From positions 5,260,001-5,324,000 of the forward strand of contig NZ_CP036276.1 of assembly GCF_007747995.1 (NCBI RefSeq): a stretch of DNA of 64,000 bases. The letters run 5' to 3'. The notes below the pieces were generated by a model. The model did no database searches. It was not told the DNA's origin and saw only the letters and a program-made list of their open reading frames with translations. The position numbers were made by a program, and so were the translations under genes. The DNA comes from Symmachiella dynata (GTDB lineage Bacteria; Planctomycetota; Planctomycetia; Planctomycetales; Planctomycetaceae). This document shows, in pieces, positions 26,703-35,606 of the stretch. The stretch's first letter is position 1. Each line of letters opens with the position of its first letter.

Positions 26703-27121
26703 AGCGCCTGGTGCCCAAAGGGGGTGCCACTGGCGGCTCGTCCGCTAGTGCGATGGTCTATGGACGCACCGATGCTTAGGAATTGATGTCGTGACTCAAC
26801 TCACTGCTGGACAAGCCAGCAGTGGCACCCGGCGATGGTACAAATCAGCATGCTACAATCGATGTCGCGGCGGCTAGCGAAAGCGAGAATTGGATTTTGA
26901 AAACACGCTCTTAAAAGGACGTTTGTTTGCTAAAAACGCTGGCGCCGAACAGCAACGACTGTCAGTGCAAGCTGGAAATGAGCGAAGCGATTATCGACAT
27001 CAGCTGTTTTACCTCATTATCACGCGAATCGAGCTAGTAAATTCATTATTTAGAAGACTAGCTTTCACAATTCTCAGCACAATAACGATACCATAGTCAC
27101 TCTACCTATCGAGTATAAAAT
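26703..27121. other. Intergenic region with repeat, then AT-rich DNA
   Basis: The left half carries a copy of the GTGGCACCC repeat. From about 26890 the DNA becomes clearly richer in A and T and stays so through the following gene, which suggests the edge of an acquired segment. No gene is supported within it. Confidence 0.6.
26722..26832. repeat. Dispersed inverted repeat, GCCAGCAGTGGCACCC type (second copy)
   Basis: GGTGCCACTGGCGGCTCGTCC on the left and ACTGCTGGACAAGCCAGCAG followed by TGGCACCCGG on the right, with about 60 bases between. Confidence 0.78.
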
Positions 27122-28144
27122 ATGTTCCGTTCATCTGATCAACTGCGCGTCTTAATGTCTTCGATCGCAATATGCATTATTCTGTACTGCTGTACTCATT
27201 GCTACGCCGCAGATTCACAGGACGGCCAGACGGGCGATGGTCTACTCGACTATTATATGCGGCAATTTGCCAAAGAGAAAGGTGTGCGACCAGCCGACAT
27301 CAAGAACGCACTTCGCATCATTAACGATCGTGCCACGACTTCCAAGGAACGAACTCGTTTATTACTTAGTATTGCCGCTTACTCGAGACCGAATGAGGTT
27401 CCTGTGGAGGACATCAGTCGTATCATTGGCCGTGTTAAAAAGAGCACTATTGACGAAAAGGCAGCTGCGGCATGGTGTCTATCAAAGGTGACATGTGCGG
27501 GCTCAGGAAATGTTTGCATCCACGCAGAAAGAGTATTGTTTTCTGAATGGAGAAATCGTGCGCACGGCTGGGAGCATAGAATTGCAATCTTGTTTCCGTT
27601 AATGATTTCGACAAGATCACCAAATGTATTGATGCGCGACTATTGCAGAATATTGCGGGACTCAGACGCGAATTACGAAACGATCGTTCGGATAAACGAA
27701 ATCATTTGCAACTTGATAGAGCTTAGAAAAGTAGTCAGCGGGGACGCAGCCGCAAATTATTATATGGTCGCATATGACCAAGACAAGCTACCGCAATCTT
27801 CACGGCAACGAATGTTATGGGTAATGTCGGATCTTATGACACGATCGCTAGCGAACAAGCAAATTAACATAGCTAGCGAAACGACCGTGGACATTCATAA
27901 ATTAGGACAAGCTGAGTTTTGCAACCATAAAAACGACGAAGAGACGCGAGTCCTAGGTGCTCAGTTGATAATTCCAGATGAAACAAAAAAGTATGACGTG
28001 GATCCAGAGACTATAGAAGCGGCTAATAAGTACCTGGCAAGCGATGCCACATCCAGTGAGCTGCGATCTAGTTCATCACTTCTATTGAAAGTAATAAAGA
28101 ACGCACAATCCCAAAACCGCAGGCGCGCGGTTCAAAAACAATGA
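27122..28144 (+). CDS. Secreted protein of unknown function in an AT-rich segment
   Basis: The 340-residue product has a signal peptide (hydrophobic IAICIILYCCTHCYA, cleavage near residue 29). The rest is mainly helical and resembles HEAT/ARM-like helical repeats in places (STIDEKAAAAWCLSKV, ETIVRINEIICNLIEL). No family is recognised. The base composition and codon choice (many AAA, ATT, AAT codons) are unlike the GC-rich neighbours, and it lies directly beside two insertion elements, so recent transfer is likely. It ends in a basic tail (QNRRRAVQKQ). Confidence 0.6.
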   Translation: MFRSSDQLRVLMSSIAICIILYCCTHCYAADSQDGQTGDGLLDYYMRQFAKEKGVRPADIKNALRIINDRATTSKERTRLLLSIAAYSRPNEVPVEDISRIIGRVKKSTIDEKAAAAWCLSKVTCAGSGNVCIHAERVLFSEWRNRAHGWEHRIAILFPLMISTRSPNVLMRDYCRILRDSDANYETIVRINEIICNLIELRKVVSGDAAANYYMVAYDQDKLPQSSRQRMLWVMSDLMTRSLANKQINIASETTVDIHKLGQAEFCNHKNDEETRVLGAQLIIPDETKKYDVDPETIEAANKYLASDATSSELRSSSSLLLKVIKNAQSQNRRRAVQKQ

Positions 28145-28341
28145 CGGACGTAAACTGAGCCCGCAAAGGAAGTACAATCGAAAATCACCTACGAAAACTG
28201 ACCGCGAATGTACGCAAACGATGAGCGATCCGCAACACAACTCAACAATTTTTCAGCGACGAGGCGCACAGATAGCGCAGCCGCTGAATGTGTGGATCGT
28301 CGGAGTATTACGTAGCGAGTTCGTACCACTTGATCAGCCCG

Positions 28342-29298
28342 TGCCTTGTTGAAAACTGACCGATTACCCCACGCTGGTCGCTAACGCCGCAAGGCATAGG
28401 CGAGGACTTTGAGGCCGGCTTCAATAATGAGGCTGCTTTCGGAGCGGGCAGCGAGCGCAGAACCCATCGTCCGTTTCAAACCGCTCATGAACGATTCCAC
28501 TAGCCAACGCCGGCCGTAACCATTTTTCTTCAGCCGCTGCTTCGTCATCTGTTGTCGATACTCGCCGCCCACGCTGCCGTCCGCACGATGCACCGCTGGC
28601 GGAATCCAACTTTGCACGCCCCAGCCCTCGCGACAGTACATGTGAATCCACTCGGCATCATAACCCGCGTCGGCAAACAGCCGTTTGGGCTGCGTAACAT
28701 GCCGCACTTTCTCCAATAATTCAGGCGCTTCGCATTTGTCGTTTCCCGGCCCCCAACCGACCACCAAGCCGGCTGGCAACATCGATCCAGCCACAATACA
28801 GACCGAGAGTTTCACGTATTTCTTTCGTGTTTTTCCGCTCCGTACGCGAAAGTGTGCACTGGCCGACGACGTTTCCAAACCGGTCGAATCCATCGATGCC
28901 TCGTCCGCATCAGCGGCAAATTCCTTGATGATCTCCGCCAACATGGCGTCAGTGATTTCCAGGACGTGCGAGCGATCGGCGAAGTATTTCAACGTCGAGT
29001 AGTGCGGCAAACGCGTGAGCTCCATCCGTTCTCGCAGTTGGTCGGACGCGCCGAGGATGTCGATGATGCCGCGATAGGTGGTTTTCAAGTACGCTTTGAG
29101 AATCAGGATTGTCAGCAATTGCGACTGCGTGAATTTCTGCGGGCTTTTGGGGTGCGAATAAGGCTGGACGAATTTCGTAGACAGCCGCATAGACAGTGAA
29201 GCGACTTCCAACAGCACGTTCGGTTGATGGGGGTTGCTCATAGCAGTTACATTTAGCGCGCTGCGGCTAACAATTCAAGTGGTGTTTTCAACAAGGCA
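28342..29298 (-). mobile_element. Complete 957-bp IS element (IS5/IS1182-like DDE) with TSD
   Basis: The ends are a perfect 15-bp inverted repeat: TGCCTTGTTGAAAAC at 28342-28356 and its complement at 29284-29298. The 9-bp sequence ATCAGCCCG flanks both ends directly (28333-28341 and 29299-29307), a target-site duplication. One transposase gene fills the element. Intact ends, intact gene and a perfect duplication point to a recent insertion. Confidence 0.92.
28381..29241 (-). CDS. IS transposase, DDE type
   Basis: The 286-residue protein cuts and joins the IS ends. The DDE residues can be placed: Asp in SMDSTGLE (about 118), Asp in FADAGYDAEW (about 192) and Glu in WLVESFMSGLKR (about 249), a layout typical of IS5-related transposases. 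The N-terminus (KFTQSQLLTILILKAYLK) is the usual helix-turn-helix region. The frame is intact and lies 39 and 57 bases from the two ends of the element. Confidence 0.92.
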   Translation of the reverse strand: MSNPHQPNVLLEVASLSMRLSTKFVQPYSHPKSPQKFTQSQLLTILILKAYLKTTYRGIIDILGASDQLRERMELTRLPHYSTLKYFADRSHVLEITDAMLAEIIKEFAADADEASMDSTGLETSSASAHFRVRSGKTRKKYVKLSVCIVAGSMLPAGLVVGWGPGNDKCEAPELLEKVRHVTQPKRLFADAGYDAEWIHMYCREGWGVQSWIPPAVHRADGSVGGEYRQQMTKQRLKKNGYGRRWLVESFMSGLKRTMGSALAARSESSLIIEAGLKVLAYALRR

Positions 29299-29482
29299 AT
29301 CAGCCCGCCGAACCGTTCGTGGCGGGTGATCTGCTCAAGCACGATTGTCTCATTTACCGGCGGCGGATCTGCACAGGAAGGTGGCAGAAAATCTTGCGAA
29401 GAATGCGCCCGGTTGTCGTTGTAATAGCGGACGTATTCACGGATGAGATAGTTGAGGTGCTTCTCGCCGAAGATCAAGAAGT

Positions 29483-29725
29483 TGTGCTTACCTGGCCCCT
29501 TTAACCGAGACCAGGGCCTGATATACGATTCAGGTTTCTAGCTCCAGAAGAAGGAGGCAATTATGCCGAGTAAGCGTCATACATCAGAACAGATCATTAC
29601 CAAGTTGCGGGAAGCTGAAGTTCATCTTTCCCAAGGGATGACCATTCCCCTGATGTGCAAGAAACTGGGGATTCATCAACAGACCTACTACAAGTGGCGA
29701 CGCGAGTATGGTGGTTTGCGGATGG
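29483..29725 (+). mobile_element. Truncated IS3-family element
   Basis: The left end is probably TGTGCTTACC at 29483, followed by an imperfect palindrome (CCTGG..CCAGG) and the first open frame. The element is lost after about 29725, where the 3' flank of the protease gene begins. No right end or second frame is present. Confidence 0.7.
29563..29725 (+). pseudogene. IS3-family orfA, 3'-truncated
   Basis: ATG 29563 follows AAGGAGG by 7 bases. The product MPSKRHTSEQIITKLREAEV through KLGIHQQTYYKWRREYGGL is the helix-turn-helix protein that binds IS3-type ends. After GGLRM the frame runs into unrelated DNA antisense to the protease gene and is meaningless, so the gene is broken at about residue 54 of the usual 90-100. 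Confidence 0.85.
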
Positions 29726-29742
29726 CACCCGCGTTGGCAGTT

Positions 29743-30768
29743 TCACCCCGGCTGCGTGGGGTTCGCGCCTTGTTGTGGTGGCGTGATGAGTTCAATCGCC
29801 GCTGGTTTTCTCACTGGCCGTTGTTCGCCCGGGTCGTAATAGCGGATGGGGTCGGGGGTGATGCCGATGATCAAAAATGCCAGCGTTAGCCAGCCGAGAA
29901 TTTTGCGGCCCCAGCCTAGCGGGACGTTGTCGTTGGCAGTTGGCGGATGCTTGGGGCCCATGAAGGTCACTAGCGCGACCATCAACAACCACTGATACCG
30001 GCCGGTCCAAGCCATATAGCCGACGACCAGCAGCAGAAAACCGATGGCGACGATGTGTGCTTTTTTGCGGAGCAAGGCATACATGATATGCCCACCGTCG
30101 AGTTGGCTGACCGGGACCAAGTTCAGAGCGGTGATGAAGATCCCCACCCAGCCGGCAGCCGCCATGGGGTGAAATTCGAGACTGAAGGTAGCGGATGTTA
30201 CTGGATGAAAATATGCGATTAGCCATTGGAACAACAGCGGCGCGCCAAGAAAAAACTCTGGCGTCGTAGGCATTGTGTAAGTTGGCTCGCTCCACATGAT
30301 GCCCAAGACGGCCATGGGCAGCGCCAGCACCAAACCGGCCAGGGGGCCTGAAATGGCAATGTCGAACAGCGCTTTGCGGTCACCCGCTCCGCGCCGCTGA
30401 AAAATCACTGCTCCCATCGTTCCGATCGGAGGGAGCGGCATCGGGATGAAATAGGGGAAACTAGCCGGCACACCGTAGCGAACCGATTGCAAGAAATGCC
30501 CCATTTCGTGGAAAACCAAAATCGACATTAACGACGCGCTATAAATCGCTCCACCGACCCAACCGGAATCGAGCACTCCCACGTACCACGTACTTAAACA
30601 GGTCGCCACGAACAACATCAGCGGCCGGAACCAACGTTTCGGGGGGGCTGCGGGTCTGCGTGAGCCTTCCGGAACGTTGCCCAGTCGAATCTCACGTTCG
30701 TGTTGCGCAAGGAGTTCGTCGAACTGCTCGGGCGTCAAATTGTCTATGTTCAGTCCTTGATTCGCCAT
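29743..30768 (-). CDS. Site-2-protease-like M50 family membrane metallopeptidase
   Basis: The 341-residue product is an intramembrane zinc protease. HEMGH (87-91) in a membrane helix holds the zinc and catalytic Glu88, and NLVPVSQLDGGH (about 218-229) supplies the third ligand, matching the NxxPxxxLDG motif. There are about seven membrane segments and a soluble N-terminus of 45 residues; the arrangement is like EGY1/YwhC-type proteins without a PDZ domain. A role in regulated proteolysis of membrane substrates is inferred. Its 3' end is close to the broken IS3 element, but the reading frame seems complete. Confidence 0.88.
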   Translation of the reverse strand: MANQGLNIDNLTPEQFDELLAQHEREIRLGNVPEGSRRPAAPPKRWFRPLMLFVATCLSTWYVGVLDSGWVGGAIYSASLMSILVFHEMGHFLQSVRYGVPASFPYFIPMPLPPIGTMGAVIFQRRGAGDRKALFDIAISGPLAGLVLALPMAVLGIMWSEPTYTMPTTPEFFLGAPLLFQWLIAYFHPVTSATFSLEFHPMAAAGWVGIFITALNLVPVSQLDGGHIMYALLRKKAHIVAIGFLLLVVGYMAWTGRYQWLLMVALVTFMGPKHPPTANDNVPLGWGRKILGWLTLAFLIIGITPDPIRYYDPGEQRPVRKPAAIELITPPQQGANPTQPG

Positions 30769-31078
30769 GCTGATCCGGTCCGAGTGATTGGAAGTCCTGC
30801 CAGACGTATTCTACCATGCGAGTGGGATGACGAACACCGGTGGTTTTAGCCCGAAACGTAATCCCGCCTGCCGGTTACAGCAATTAGCGGGGTTTTTCGA
30901 CGCGACATTTGGGATTCTTGCCCCCAAGGCAACAATATGCCGTAGGGCAGGCTCCCACCTGCCGTGATTGAACAGGCACGAACAACATGATTCGCGGCAG
31001 GCGGGAGCCTGCCCTACGATGAATTCATCGCCTTCGAGCCTGTCCCCACAAGCCACAAGCCTACCACGGAATACGACG
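30769..31078. other. Divergent intergenic region with inverted repeat
   Basis: This region separates the protease gene from the dehydratase gene and should hold both promoters. The inverted repeat at 30942-31017 takes up its centre. Nothing else is recognised. Confidence 0.55.
30942..31017. repeat. Dispersed inverted repeat, GGCAGGCGGGAGCCTGCC type
   Basis: Arms GTAGGGCAGGCTCCCACC (from 30942) and GGCAGGCGGGAGCCTGCC (from 30996, ending CTAC at 31017) are complementary. Related copies lie at 42325-42400, 43883-43904 (one arm) and 51604-51625 (one arm). Confidence 0.88.
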
Positions 31079-32812
31079 ATGACAACTCGACCGCTACGCA
31101 GTTCCGAATGGTTCGCCGGACGTGACGAATTGGCGCTGCAAAACCGTTCCGCGTTGCGGTCCATGGGATTCGATGCCGATTTCTATGCCGGCAAACCGGT
31201 GATCGGCATCGCCAACAGTTGGAGCGAACTGAACAACTGCAATCTCAACCTCCGCGATTTGGCCGAAGCGGTCAAACGGGGGGTGATCGCCGCCGGGGGA
31301 TTGCCATTGGAATTCCCCACCATTTCGCTGGGCGAGGAATTCATGAAACCCTCGGCGATGCTATATCGCAATCTGATGGCGATGGACATTGAGGAAACGA
31401 TCCGCTCGAATCCCATCGATGGCGTGGTGCTGTTGTGCAATTGCGATAAGACCACCCCCGCGCAATTGATGGGCGCCGCCAGCGCCGATTTGCCGACGAT
31501 TCAACTCAACGGCGGACCGCGGACTGTCGGAAATTGGCGGGGACAGCCGGTCGGGTCGGGGACCGACATGTGGAAATACTGGGACGATGTCCGCTCCGGT
31601 AAGATGTCCCGCGAGGAATGGAACGAACTGGAACGCTGTATCTCTTGCGGCGTGGGTGCGTGTAACGTGATGGGAACAGCTTCGACAATGACGTCGCTGT
31701 CCGAAGCGTTGGGCGTGATGCTGCCGGGGGTCTCCAGTCTCAAAGCGAATGATGCGCGGCGGTTGGCAGCGGCCGAAGCAACGGGGCGGCGGATTGTGGA
31801 AATGGTTCATGAAGACCTCCGCCTTTCAAAAATCTTCACACCCGCCGCATTTGACAATGCGATTCGAACATTGTCGGCGCTGGGGGGATCCACAAACGCC
31901 GTTGTGCATTTGATTGCCATGGCGGGACGGCGGAATATCAAATTGCCGCTGAGCCGCTTTGATGAACTCGCACAACAGACGCCGTTTTTGGTCAATTGCA
32001 GTCCGTCGGGAAAATATCTGATGGACGCCTTCCACGCCGCTGGTGGCGTGCCGGCGGTGTTGTCGGAATTGAAGAGCTTGCTGAATTTGGATTGTCTGAC
32101 CGTGACGGGGCAGTCCATAGGCGAAAACATTGCCGCCGCGCGCAGCCACGATACGGATGTGATTAAGACGGTGGCGGACCCCATGGCGGCCGACGGTGCG
32201 TTGGCGGTGGTGACGGGAAACCTCGCGCCCAGCGGGGCGGTGATCAAAACATCGGCTGCTTCGCCGCACCTGATGCAGCATCGCGGCCGCGCGATTGTGT
32301 TCAACGATTACGCCGACATGCTGGCCCGTGTGAATGATCCCGCATTGCCAGTCGATGCGGACAGTGTGCTCGTATTACGCAATGCCGGTCCCAAAGGCGT
32401 GCCGGGGTTTCCGGAATGGGGCATGATTCCGGTGCCGCAAAAATTGCTTGAGCAGGGAATCACTGACATCGTCCGCATCAGCGACTCGCGGATGAGCGGC
32501 ACGAGTTACGGAACGGTGGTACTGCACATCGCCCCCGAAGCGGCCGCGGGCGGATTGTTGGGCTGCGTACGCGACGGTGATGAAATTGAGTTAGACGTAG
32601 AAGAGCGACGCTTGCATCTGCATCTCGACGACGCGGAAATTCAACAGCGCCGCGCCGAGTGGCAACCGCTGCCCACCAAACATCTGCGGGGATATCCGCG
32701 GCTGTACATCGACCACGTACTGCAGGCCAATGAAGGCTGCGACTTTGATTTCCTCAGGCCCGAGTCGGATTCCGCTGTGGAATTTGTTCCACCAACGGTG
32801 GGTCGGTCTTGA
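31079..32812 (+). CDS. IlvD/Edd-family sugar-acid dehydratase (L-arabinonate dehydratase-like)
   Basis: The 577-residue product should dehydrate an aldonic acid, using an iron-sulfur cluster and magnesium. Cys54 (NNCN), Cys122 (CNCDKTTP) and Cys195 (GACNVMGT) have the same spacing (68, 73) as the [2Fe-2S] ligands Cys59, Cys127 and Cys200 of Rhizobium L-arabinonate dehydratase, which favours that sugar-acid branch over IlvD of branched-chain amino-acid synthesis. Length also fits. The chosen ATG at 31079 begins MTTRPLRSSEWFAG; an in-frame extension upstream is encoded by repeat DNA (it reads SRQAGACPT, as does the extension of the gene at 42432). Confidence 0.88.
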   Translation: MTTRPLRSSEWFAGRDELALQNRSALRSMGFDADFYAGKPVIGIANSWSELNNCNLNLRDLAEAVKRGVIAAGGLPLEFPTISLGEEFMKPSAMLYRNLMAMDIEETIRSNPIDGVVLLCNCDKTTPAQLMGAASADLPTIQLNGGPRTVGNWRGQPVGSGTDMWKYWDDVRSGKMSREEWNELERCISCGVGACNVMGTASTMTSLSEALGVMLPGVSSLKANDARRLAAAEATGRRIVEMVHEDLRLSKIFTPAAFDNAIRTLSALGGSTNAVVHLIAMAGRRNIKLPLSRFDELAQQTPFLVNCSPSGKYLMDAFHAAGGVPAVLSELKSLLNLDCLTVTGQSIGENIAAARSHDTDVIKTVADPMAADGALAVVTGNLAPSGAVIKTSAASPHLMQHRGRAIVFNDYADMLARVNDPALPVDADSVLVLRNAGPKGVPGFPEWGMIPVPQKLLEQGITDIVRISDSRMSGTSYGTVVLHIAPEAAAGGLLGCVRDGDEIELDVEERRLHLHLDDAEIQQRRAEWQPLPTKHLRGYPRLYIDHVLQANEGCDFDFLRPESDSAVEFVPPTVGRS

Positions 32813-32860
32813 GGATGCGTAGGGGACGTTATTTGCATTGGGGCTGCGTGTTGGTTGGCG

Positions 32861-32903
32861 GCCCTCACCCCCGGCCCCTCTCCCAGGGGGAGAGGGGGGA
32901 GGG
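32861..32903. repeat. Dispersed palindromic repeat, CTCTCCCAGGGGGAGAG type (second copy)
   Basis: GGCCCTCACCCCCGGCCCC then TCTCCCAGGGGGAGAGGGG; same layout as 1652-1688. It lies between two convergent genes, 5 bases from the stop of the minus-strand one, and could act as a shared terminator-like hairpin, although no T-run follows. Confidence 0.82.
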
Positions 32904-32907
32904 TTGT

Positions 32908-34347
32908 TTACATTGTGATGCCGTATTTTTTCATTTTGTTGTACAGCGTCACGCGGCTGATGCCGAGGTCTTTGGCGGTTTGTGTGCGGCTGTGGCTGTT
33001 GCGTAACAGGGCGTGCTCGATGACTTCCTGTTCGGTAGAGGCCACTTGGCGTTCCAACGATTCGGCGGGCGGCAGGTTGAGGTGCGGCGCGCGGGTGCGT
33101 CCTTTGTCAGCCATTGGCTCGTTGCTGGGACCAGCGATTCCAGCTGTGATGTGCGACGGCAGATGCTCAGTGCGCAAGTGCCCGTCACGACAGTAGATTA
33201 CGGCTCGCTGGATCACGTGCTCCAACTCGCGCACGTTGCCCGGCCAAGGATAGGCCAACAACGACTCGTAAAGCTGATCGTCGGTCGAATCAATTTTCAC
33301 GCCATGCTTTTCCGAAAACCGTTCCACAAAGCGTTCGGCCAACGGCAAAACGTCGGACGTCCGCTGCCGCAGCGGGAGGATATCGAATTTCAACATATTC
33401 AACCGGTAGTACAAGTCAGGACGAAATCGTCCCTGCTCGACGAGCGGTTGAAGTTCCAAATTGCTGGCAACAATAATACGGGCTTGGGACTGCATAGTTT
33501 GATTGCTGCCGACCGGTTCGAATTGCCCCGATTCGATCACCCGCAACAACTTGACTTGCTGCTCCAACCCCAACACGTCGATTTCGTCCAACAGAATGGT
33601 GCCGTTGCCGGCGGCGAGGAATTTGCCGTCTTTGTTGGCATGAGCACTGGTAAAGGCCCCTTTCACGTGGCCGAACAGTTCGCTTTCGATCAGGTCATTC
33701 GGCAGCGCTCCGCAAGCGACAGTCATTAACGGCTCATCACGACGGGGAGAGGCTTCGTGAATCAACTTGGACAAGTGCGTTTTGCCTGCACCGGTCTCAC
33801 CGATCAGCATCACAGTGACATCGTATTCAGCAGCGATTTCTAGATCGACCAGCATGCGACGCATGGCCGGAGTCTTGGTTTTAAATTGCTGCGACAAACT
33901 GCCCGGAACTTTGGCAGGTGTGGGGGATACTTGAGCTGCGGGTGTTTTTTCCGGCGCTGACGGCGGTGCATCGGTCTCACTCAGGTGGCCGAAGTACTCC
34001 GCCAATTGCGCGATGTTGTCATATGCCATCAAACGCACCGCAGGTCCGCAGGCGACCAAGCGTTGAATGGGTTCGGGGGCATTTTGCTCGGTGAGCAAAA
34101 CGGTATTGAGTTGCCCGTAATTTCCCAACAACTCTTCCAGAAATGCAGCTTGGGCATGCCCGCCCCCTTCGATCAAACGGAGATCGGCAACAAGTCCCTC
34201 GGGATCGGCTTCGGCCAAATAGGCCAATACTGCTGAGGGGCTGTCGCACACTTCGACGTTAAAAATGTCACCAAATTCTTGGACGACATCCGCTACGAAA
34301 CTACTGTCAGGGGTCAATAATAGGATTTGGGGTCGACGTGTGATCAT
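32908..34347 (-). CDS. Sigma-54-dependent transcriptional activator
   Basis: The 479-residue product has a receiver-like N-domain (about 7-120, with Asp55 in VADLRL at the usual phosphorylation place but few other conserved residues), an AAA+ domain and a Fis-type helix-turn-helix. Walker A is GETGAGKT (183-190), the sigma-54 contact loop reads GAFTSA (230-235) instead of GAFTGA, Walker B is LLDEID (252-257), and FRPDLYYRLN has the arginine finger. The C-terminus TQTAKDLGISRVTLYNKMKKYGI binds DNA. It activates RpoN promoters. No sensor kinase is next to it. The ATG at 34347 begins the receiver domain. Confidence 0.92.
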   Translation of the reverse strand: MITRRPQILLLTPDSSFVADVVQEFGDIFNVEVCDSPSAVLAYLAEADPEGLVADLRLIEGGGHAQAAFLEELLGNYGQLNTVLLTEQNAPEPIQRLVACGPAVRLMAYDNIAQLAEYFGHLSETDAPPSAPEKTPAAQVSPTPAKVPGSLSQQFKTKTPAMRRMLVDLEIAAEYDVTVMLIGETGAGKTHLSKLIHEASPRRDEPLMTVACGALPNDLIESELFGHVKGAFTSAHANKDGKFLAAGNGTILLDEIDVLGLEQQVKLLRVIESGQFEPVGSNQTMQSQARIIVASNLELQPLVEQGRFRPDLYYRLNMLKFDILPLRQRTSDVLPLAERFVERFSEKHGVKIDSTDDQLYESLLAYPWPGNVRELEHVIQRAVIYCRDGHLRTEHLPSHITAGIAGPSNEPMADKGRTRAPHLNLPPAESLERQVASTEQEVIEHALLRNSHSRTQTAKDLGISRVTLYNKMKKYGITM

Positions 34348-34645
34348 GAACTGGCCCGACGAAAAAGGAGGTGAATCTAGTCCCATTCTTCCATGATGGC
34401 CTTCCAACGAATGTGGGGGCAACCTCTTCTGTACAAATACAGTGCCAAAGTGTAAAGAAATTTGAACTGGCCTGCATAACTGTCATAGCAGAAATAGATT
34501 ACGGCTTTTTCGCAGCCGGATTACACGCGCGCGCCATGTTGCAGAATTACCCGAGGCAAGTGATAAAGTGTTGCCGAAACTCAACAAGCGACGCAATCCG
34601 CAAACTTCGTTCCAGCAAGTCAACAGAAGTGTGCAATCATGCGCG
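34348..34645. other. Intergenic region, no gene seen
   Basis: About 300 bases upstream of the activator gene and downstream of a membrane-protein gene. A GGAGGTG at 34366 overlaps a GTG start of a 92-codon frame but leaves no spacing, so I do not call a gene. No clear sigma-54 promoter was found. Confidence 0.45.
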
Positions 34646-35539
34646 CTAAGCAGATGAATCGTTGCCTAGGCGTAGCTGCCGGTCGACCCATGCTTCATCC
34701 ACGAAACGCCGCAGCAGCCAGCGCAAGGATCGCTCCATAGCCGCCAACTCAGTTGTCGTGGGCGGCGCATCGGAATTGTCGAGCGATGTGACACCAATGA
34801 GACTCATGCGCAGCAAGAGTCGATCGCCTTGGGCCATGAGGTTGAGTCGATCGAGCACGCGCTTGCTCCAGACAATGCCGAATTGATCGCGAAATTCAAT
34901 CCAGACACGGTCCAGAGGTACGCGGACGGCATACGTCGGCCGCGCCGCATGGGCCGCCCACCAAAGCGCCGCAGTTAGAAACAGCGTGGCGAGGAGACGA
35001 CAATGATCCGTCTGGGGCAACCAGGAAAAATCAGCGGTCGCCGTCGGTGCGACCACCAACAATAACGCCCCGGCTGTGAGTGCTGCCGCAAGCGTGAATC
35101 TTGTTCCCAAATAATTTCCCAGCCCCATCACAACGACAAAGGCATACCCCACGACCATTGGTGTTTGCAGCAAGAATTGGCCGTTGGCCAGGGTTTGAGA
35201 AACGGTGGCGGCTGCGGGCCAGCCAAACACAAGCAGAAAAGGCAGCACAATAAACCAACTCCAAACGCGCGTCACCGGTCGCTGCGCGCCGAGCACGGCA
35301 ATCGCCGGGCAGAGCATCAATAGCGCCGCGGCATACCAGACAAGTTGCACGATGCCGCGGTGTGAATCGGCGGCAAACAATTGGCCTGCAGCGGCAGCCA
35401 TCCAGATCGTTAAACCAACTCCCCCCCACCGCCAAGCAGAGATCAAAGTCGTCCGCTGCACAGCTGTGCGAGCCCGCCAATAGGGAAGGAGCGTCGATGC
35501 AATCGCAATGAAGCTGAGGTATTCGATGAGGCGTTCCAC
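34646..35539 (-). CDS. Membrane protein of unknown function
   Basis: The 297-residue product has six or seven hydrophobic segments in the first 200 residues (for example WGGVGLTIWMAAAAGQLFA and WSWFIVLPFLLVFGW) and a soluble C-terminal domain of about 95 residues (VPLDRVWIEFRDQFGIVW on) that is charged and Arg-rich. I recognise no family. It stands between the activator gene and the TIGR00300 gene on the same strand. Confidence 0.65.
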   Translation of the reverse strand: MERLIEYLSFIAIASTLLPYWRARTAVQRTTLISAWRWGGVGLTIWMAAAAGQLFAADSHRGIVQLVWYAAALLMLCPAIAVLGAQRPVTRVWSWFIVLPFLLVFGWPAAATVSQTLANGQFLLQTPMVVGYAFVVVMGLGNYLGTRFTLAAALTAGALLLVVAPTATADFSWLPQTDHCRLLATLFLTAALWWAAHAARPTYAVRVPLDRVWIEFRDQFGIVWSKRVLDRLNLMAQGDRLLLRMSLIGVTSLDNSDAPPTTTELAAMERSLRWLLRRFVDEAWVDRQLRLGNDSSA

Positions 35540-35606
35540 GTGGTTAAGTCTCTAAAGAGCCCGCTCCATAAGCGAGTGCTTTGATGCCACTTGACTCGGA
35601 GGTTGT

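Larger units (their letters stand above)
28308..29477 (-). pseudogene. Integrase (IS3-type) C-terminal remnant interrupted by the IS
   Basis: On the minus strand 29477-29299 encodes the end of an integrase core: EYVRYYNDNRAHSSQDF and QITRHERFGGLI. Removing the IS and one 9-bp target copy joins this to 28332-28308 and restores ERFGGLIKWYELAT followed by TAA, a normal end for this family. The upstream catalytic part is missing: the remnant stops where the next element begins (about 29483). It therefore predates both neighbours. Confidence 0.85.

Noticed and set aside
26890-27096. A 68-codon frame before the AT-rich orphan gene
   Set aside because: No ribosome site and no recognisable product; AT-rich DNA gives such frames by chance.
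32861-32903. The GGGAGAGGGG palindrome considered as a terminator
   Set aside because: The stem is strong but no T-run follows on either strand, and the same element occurs in front of a start codon elsewhere.
34348-34645. Possible sigma-54 promoter (CTGGCCTGCAT) upstream of the activator gene
   Set aside because: The GG and GC dinucleotides do not have the required 10-base spacing.
34371-34649. A 92-codon frame starting GTG just after AGGAG
   Set aside because: The ribosome site overlaps the start codon with no spacer and the product has no recognisable features.
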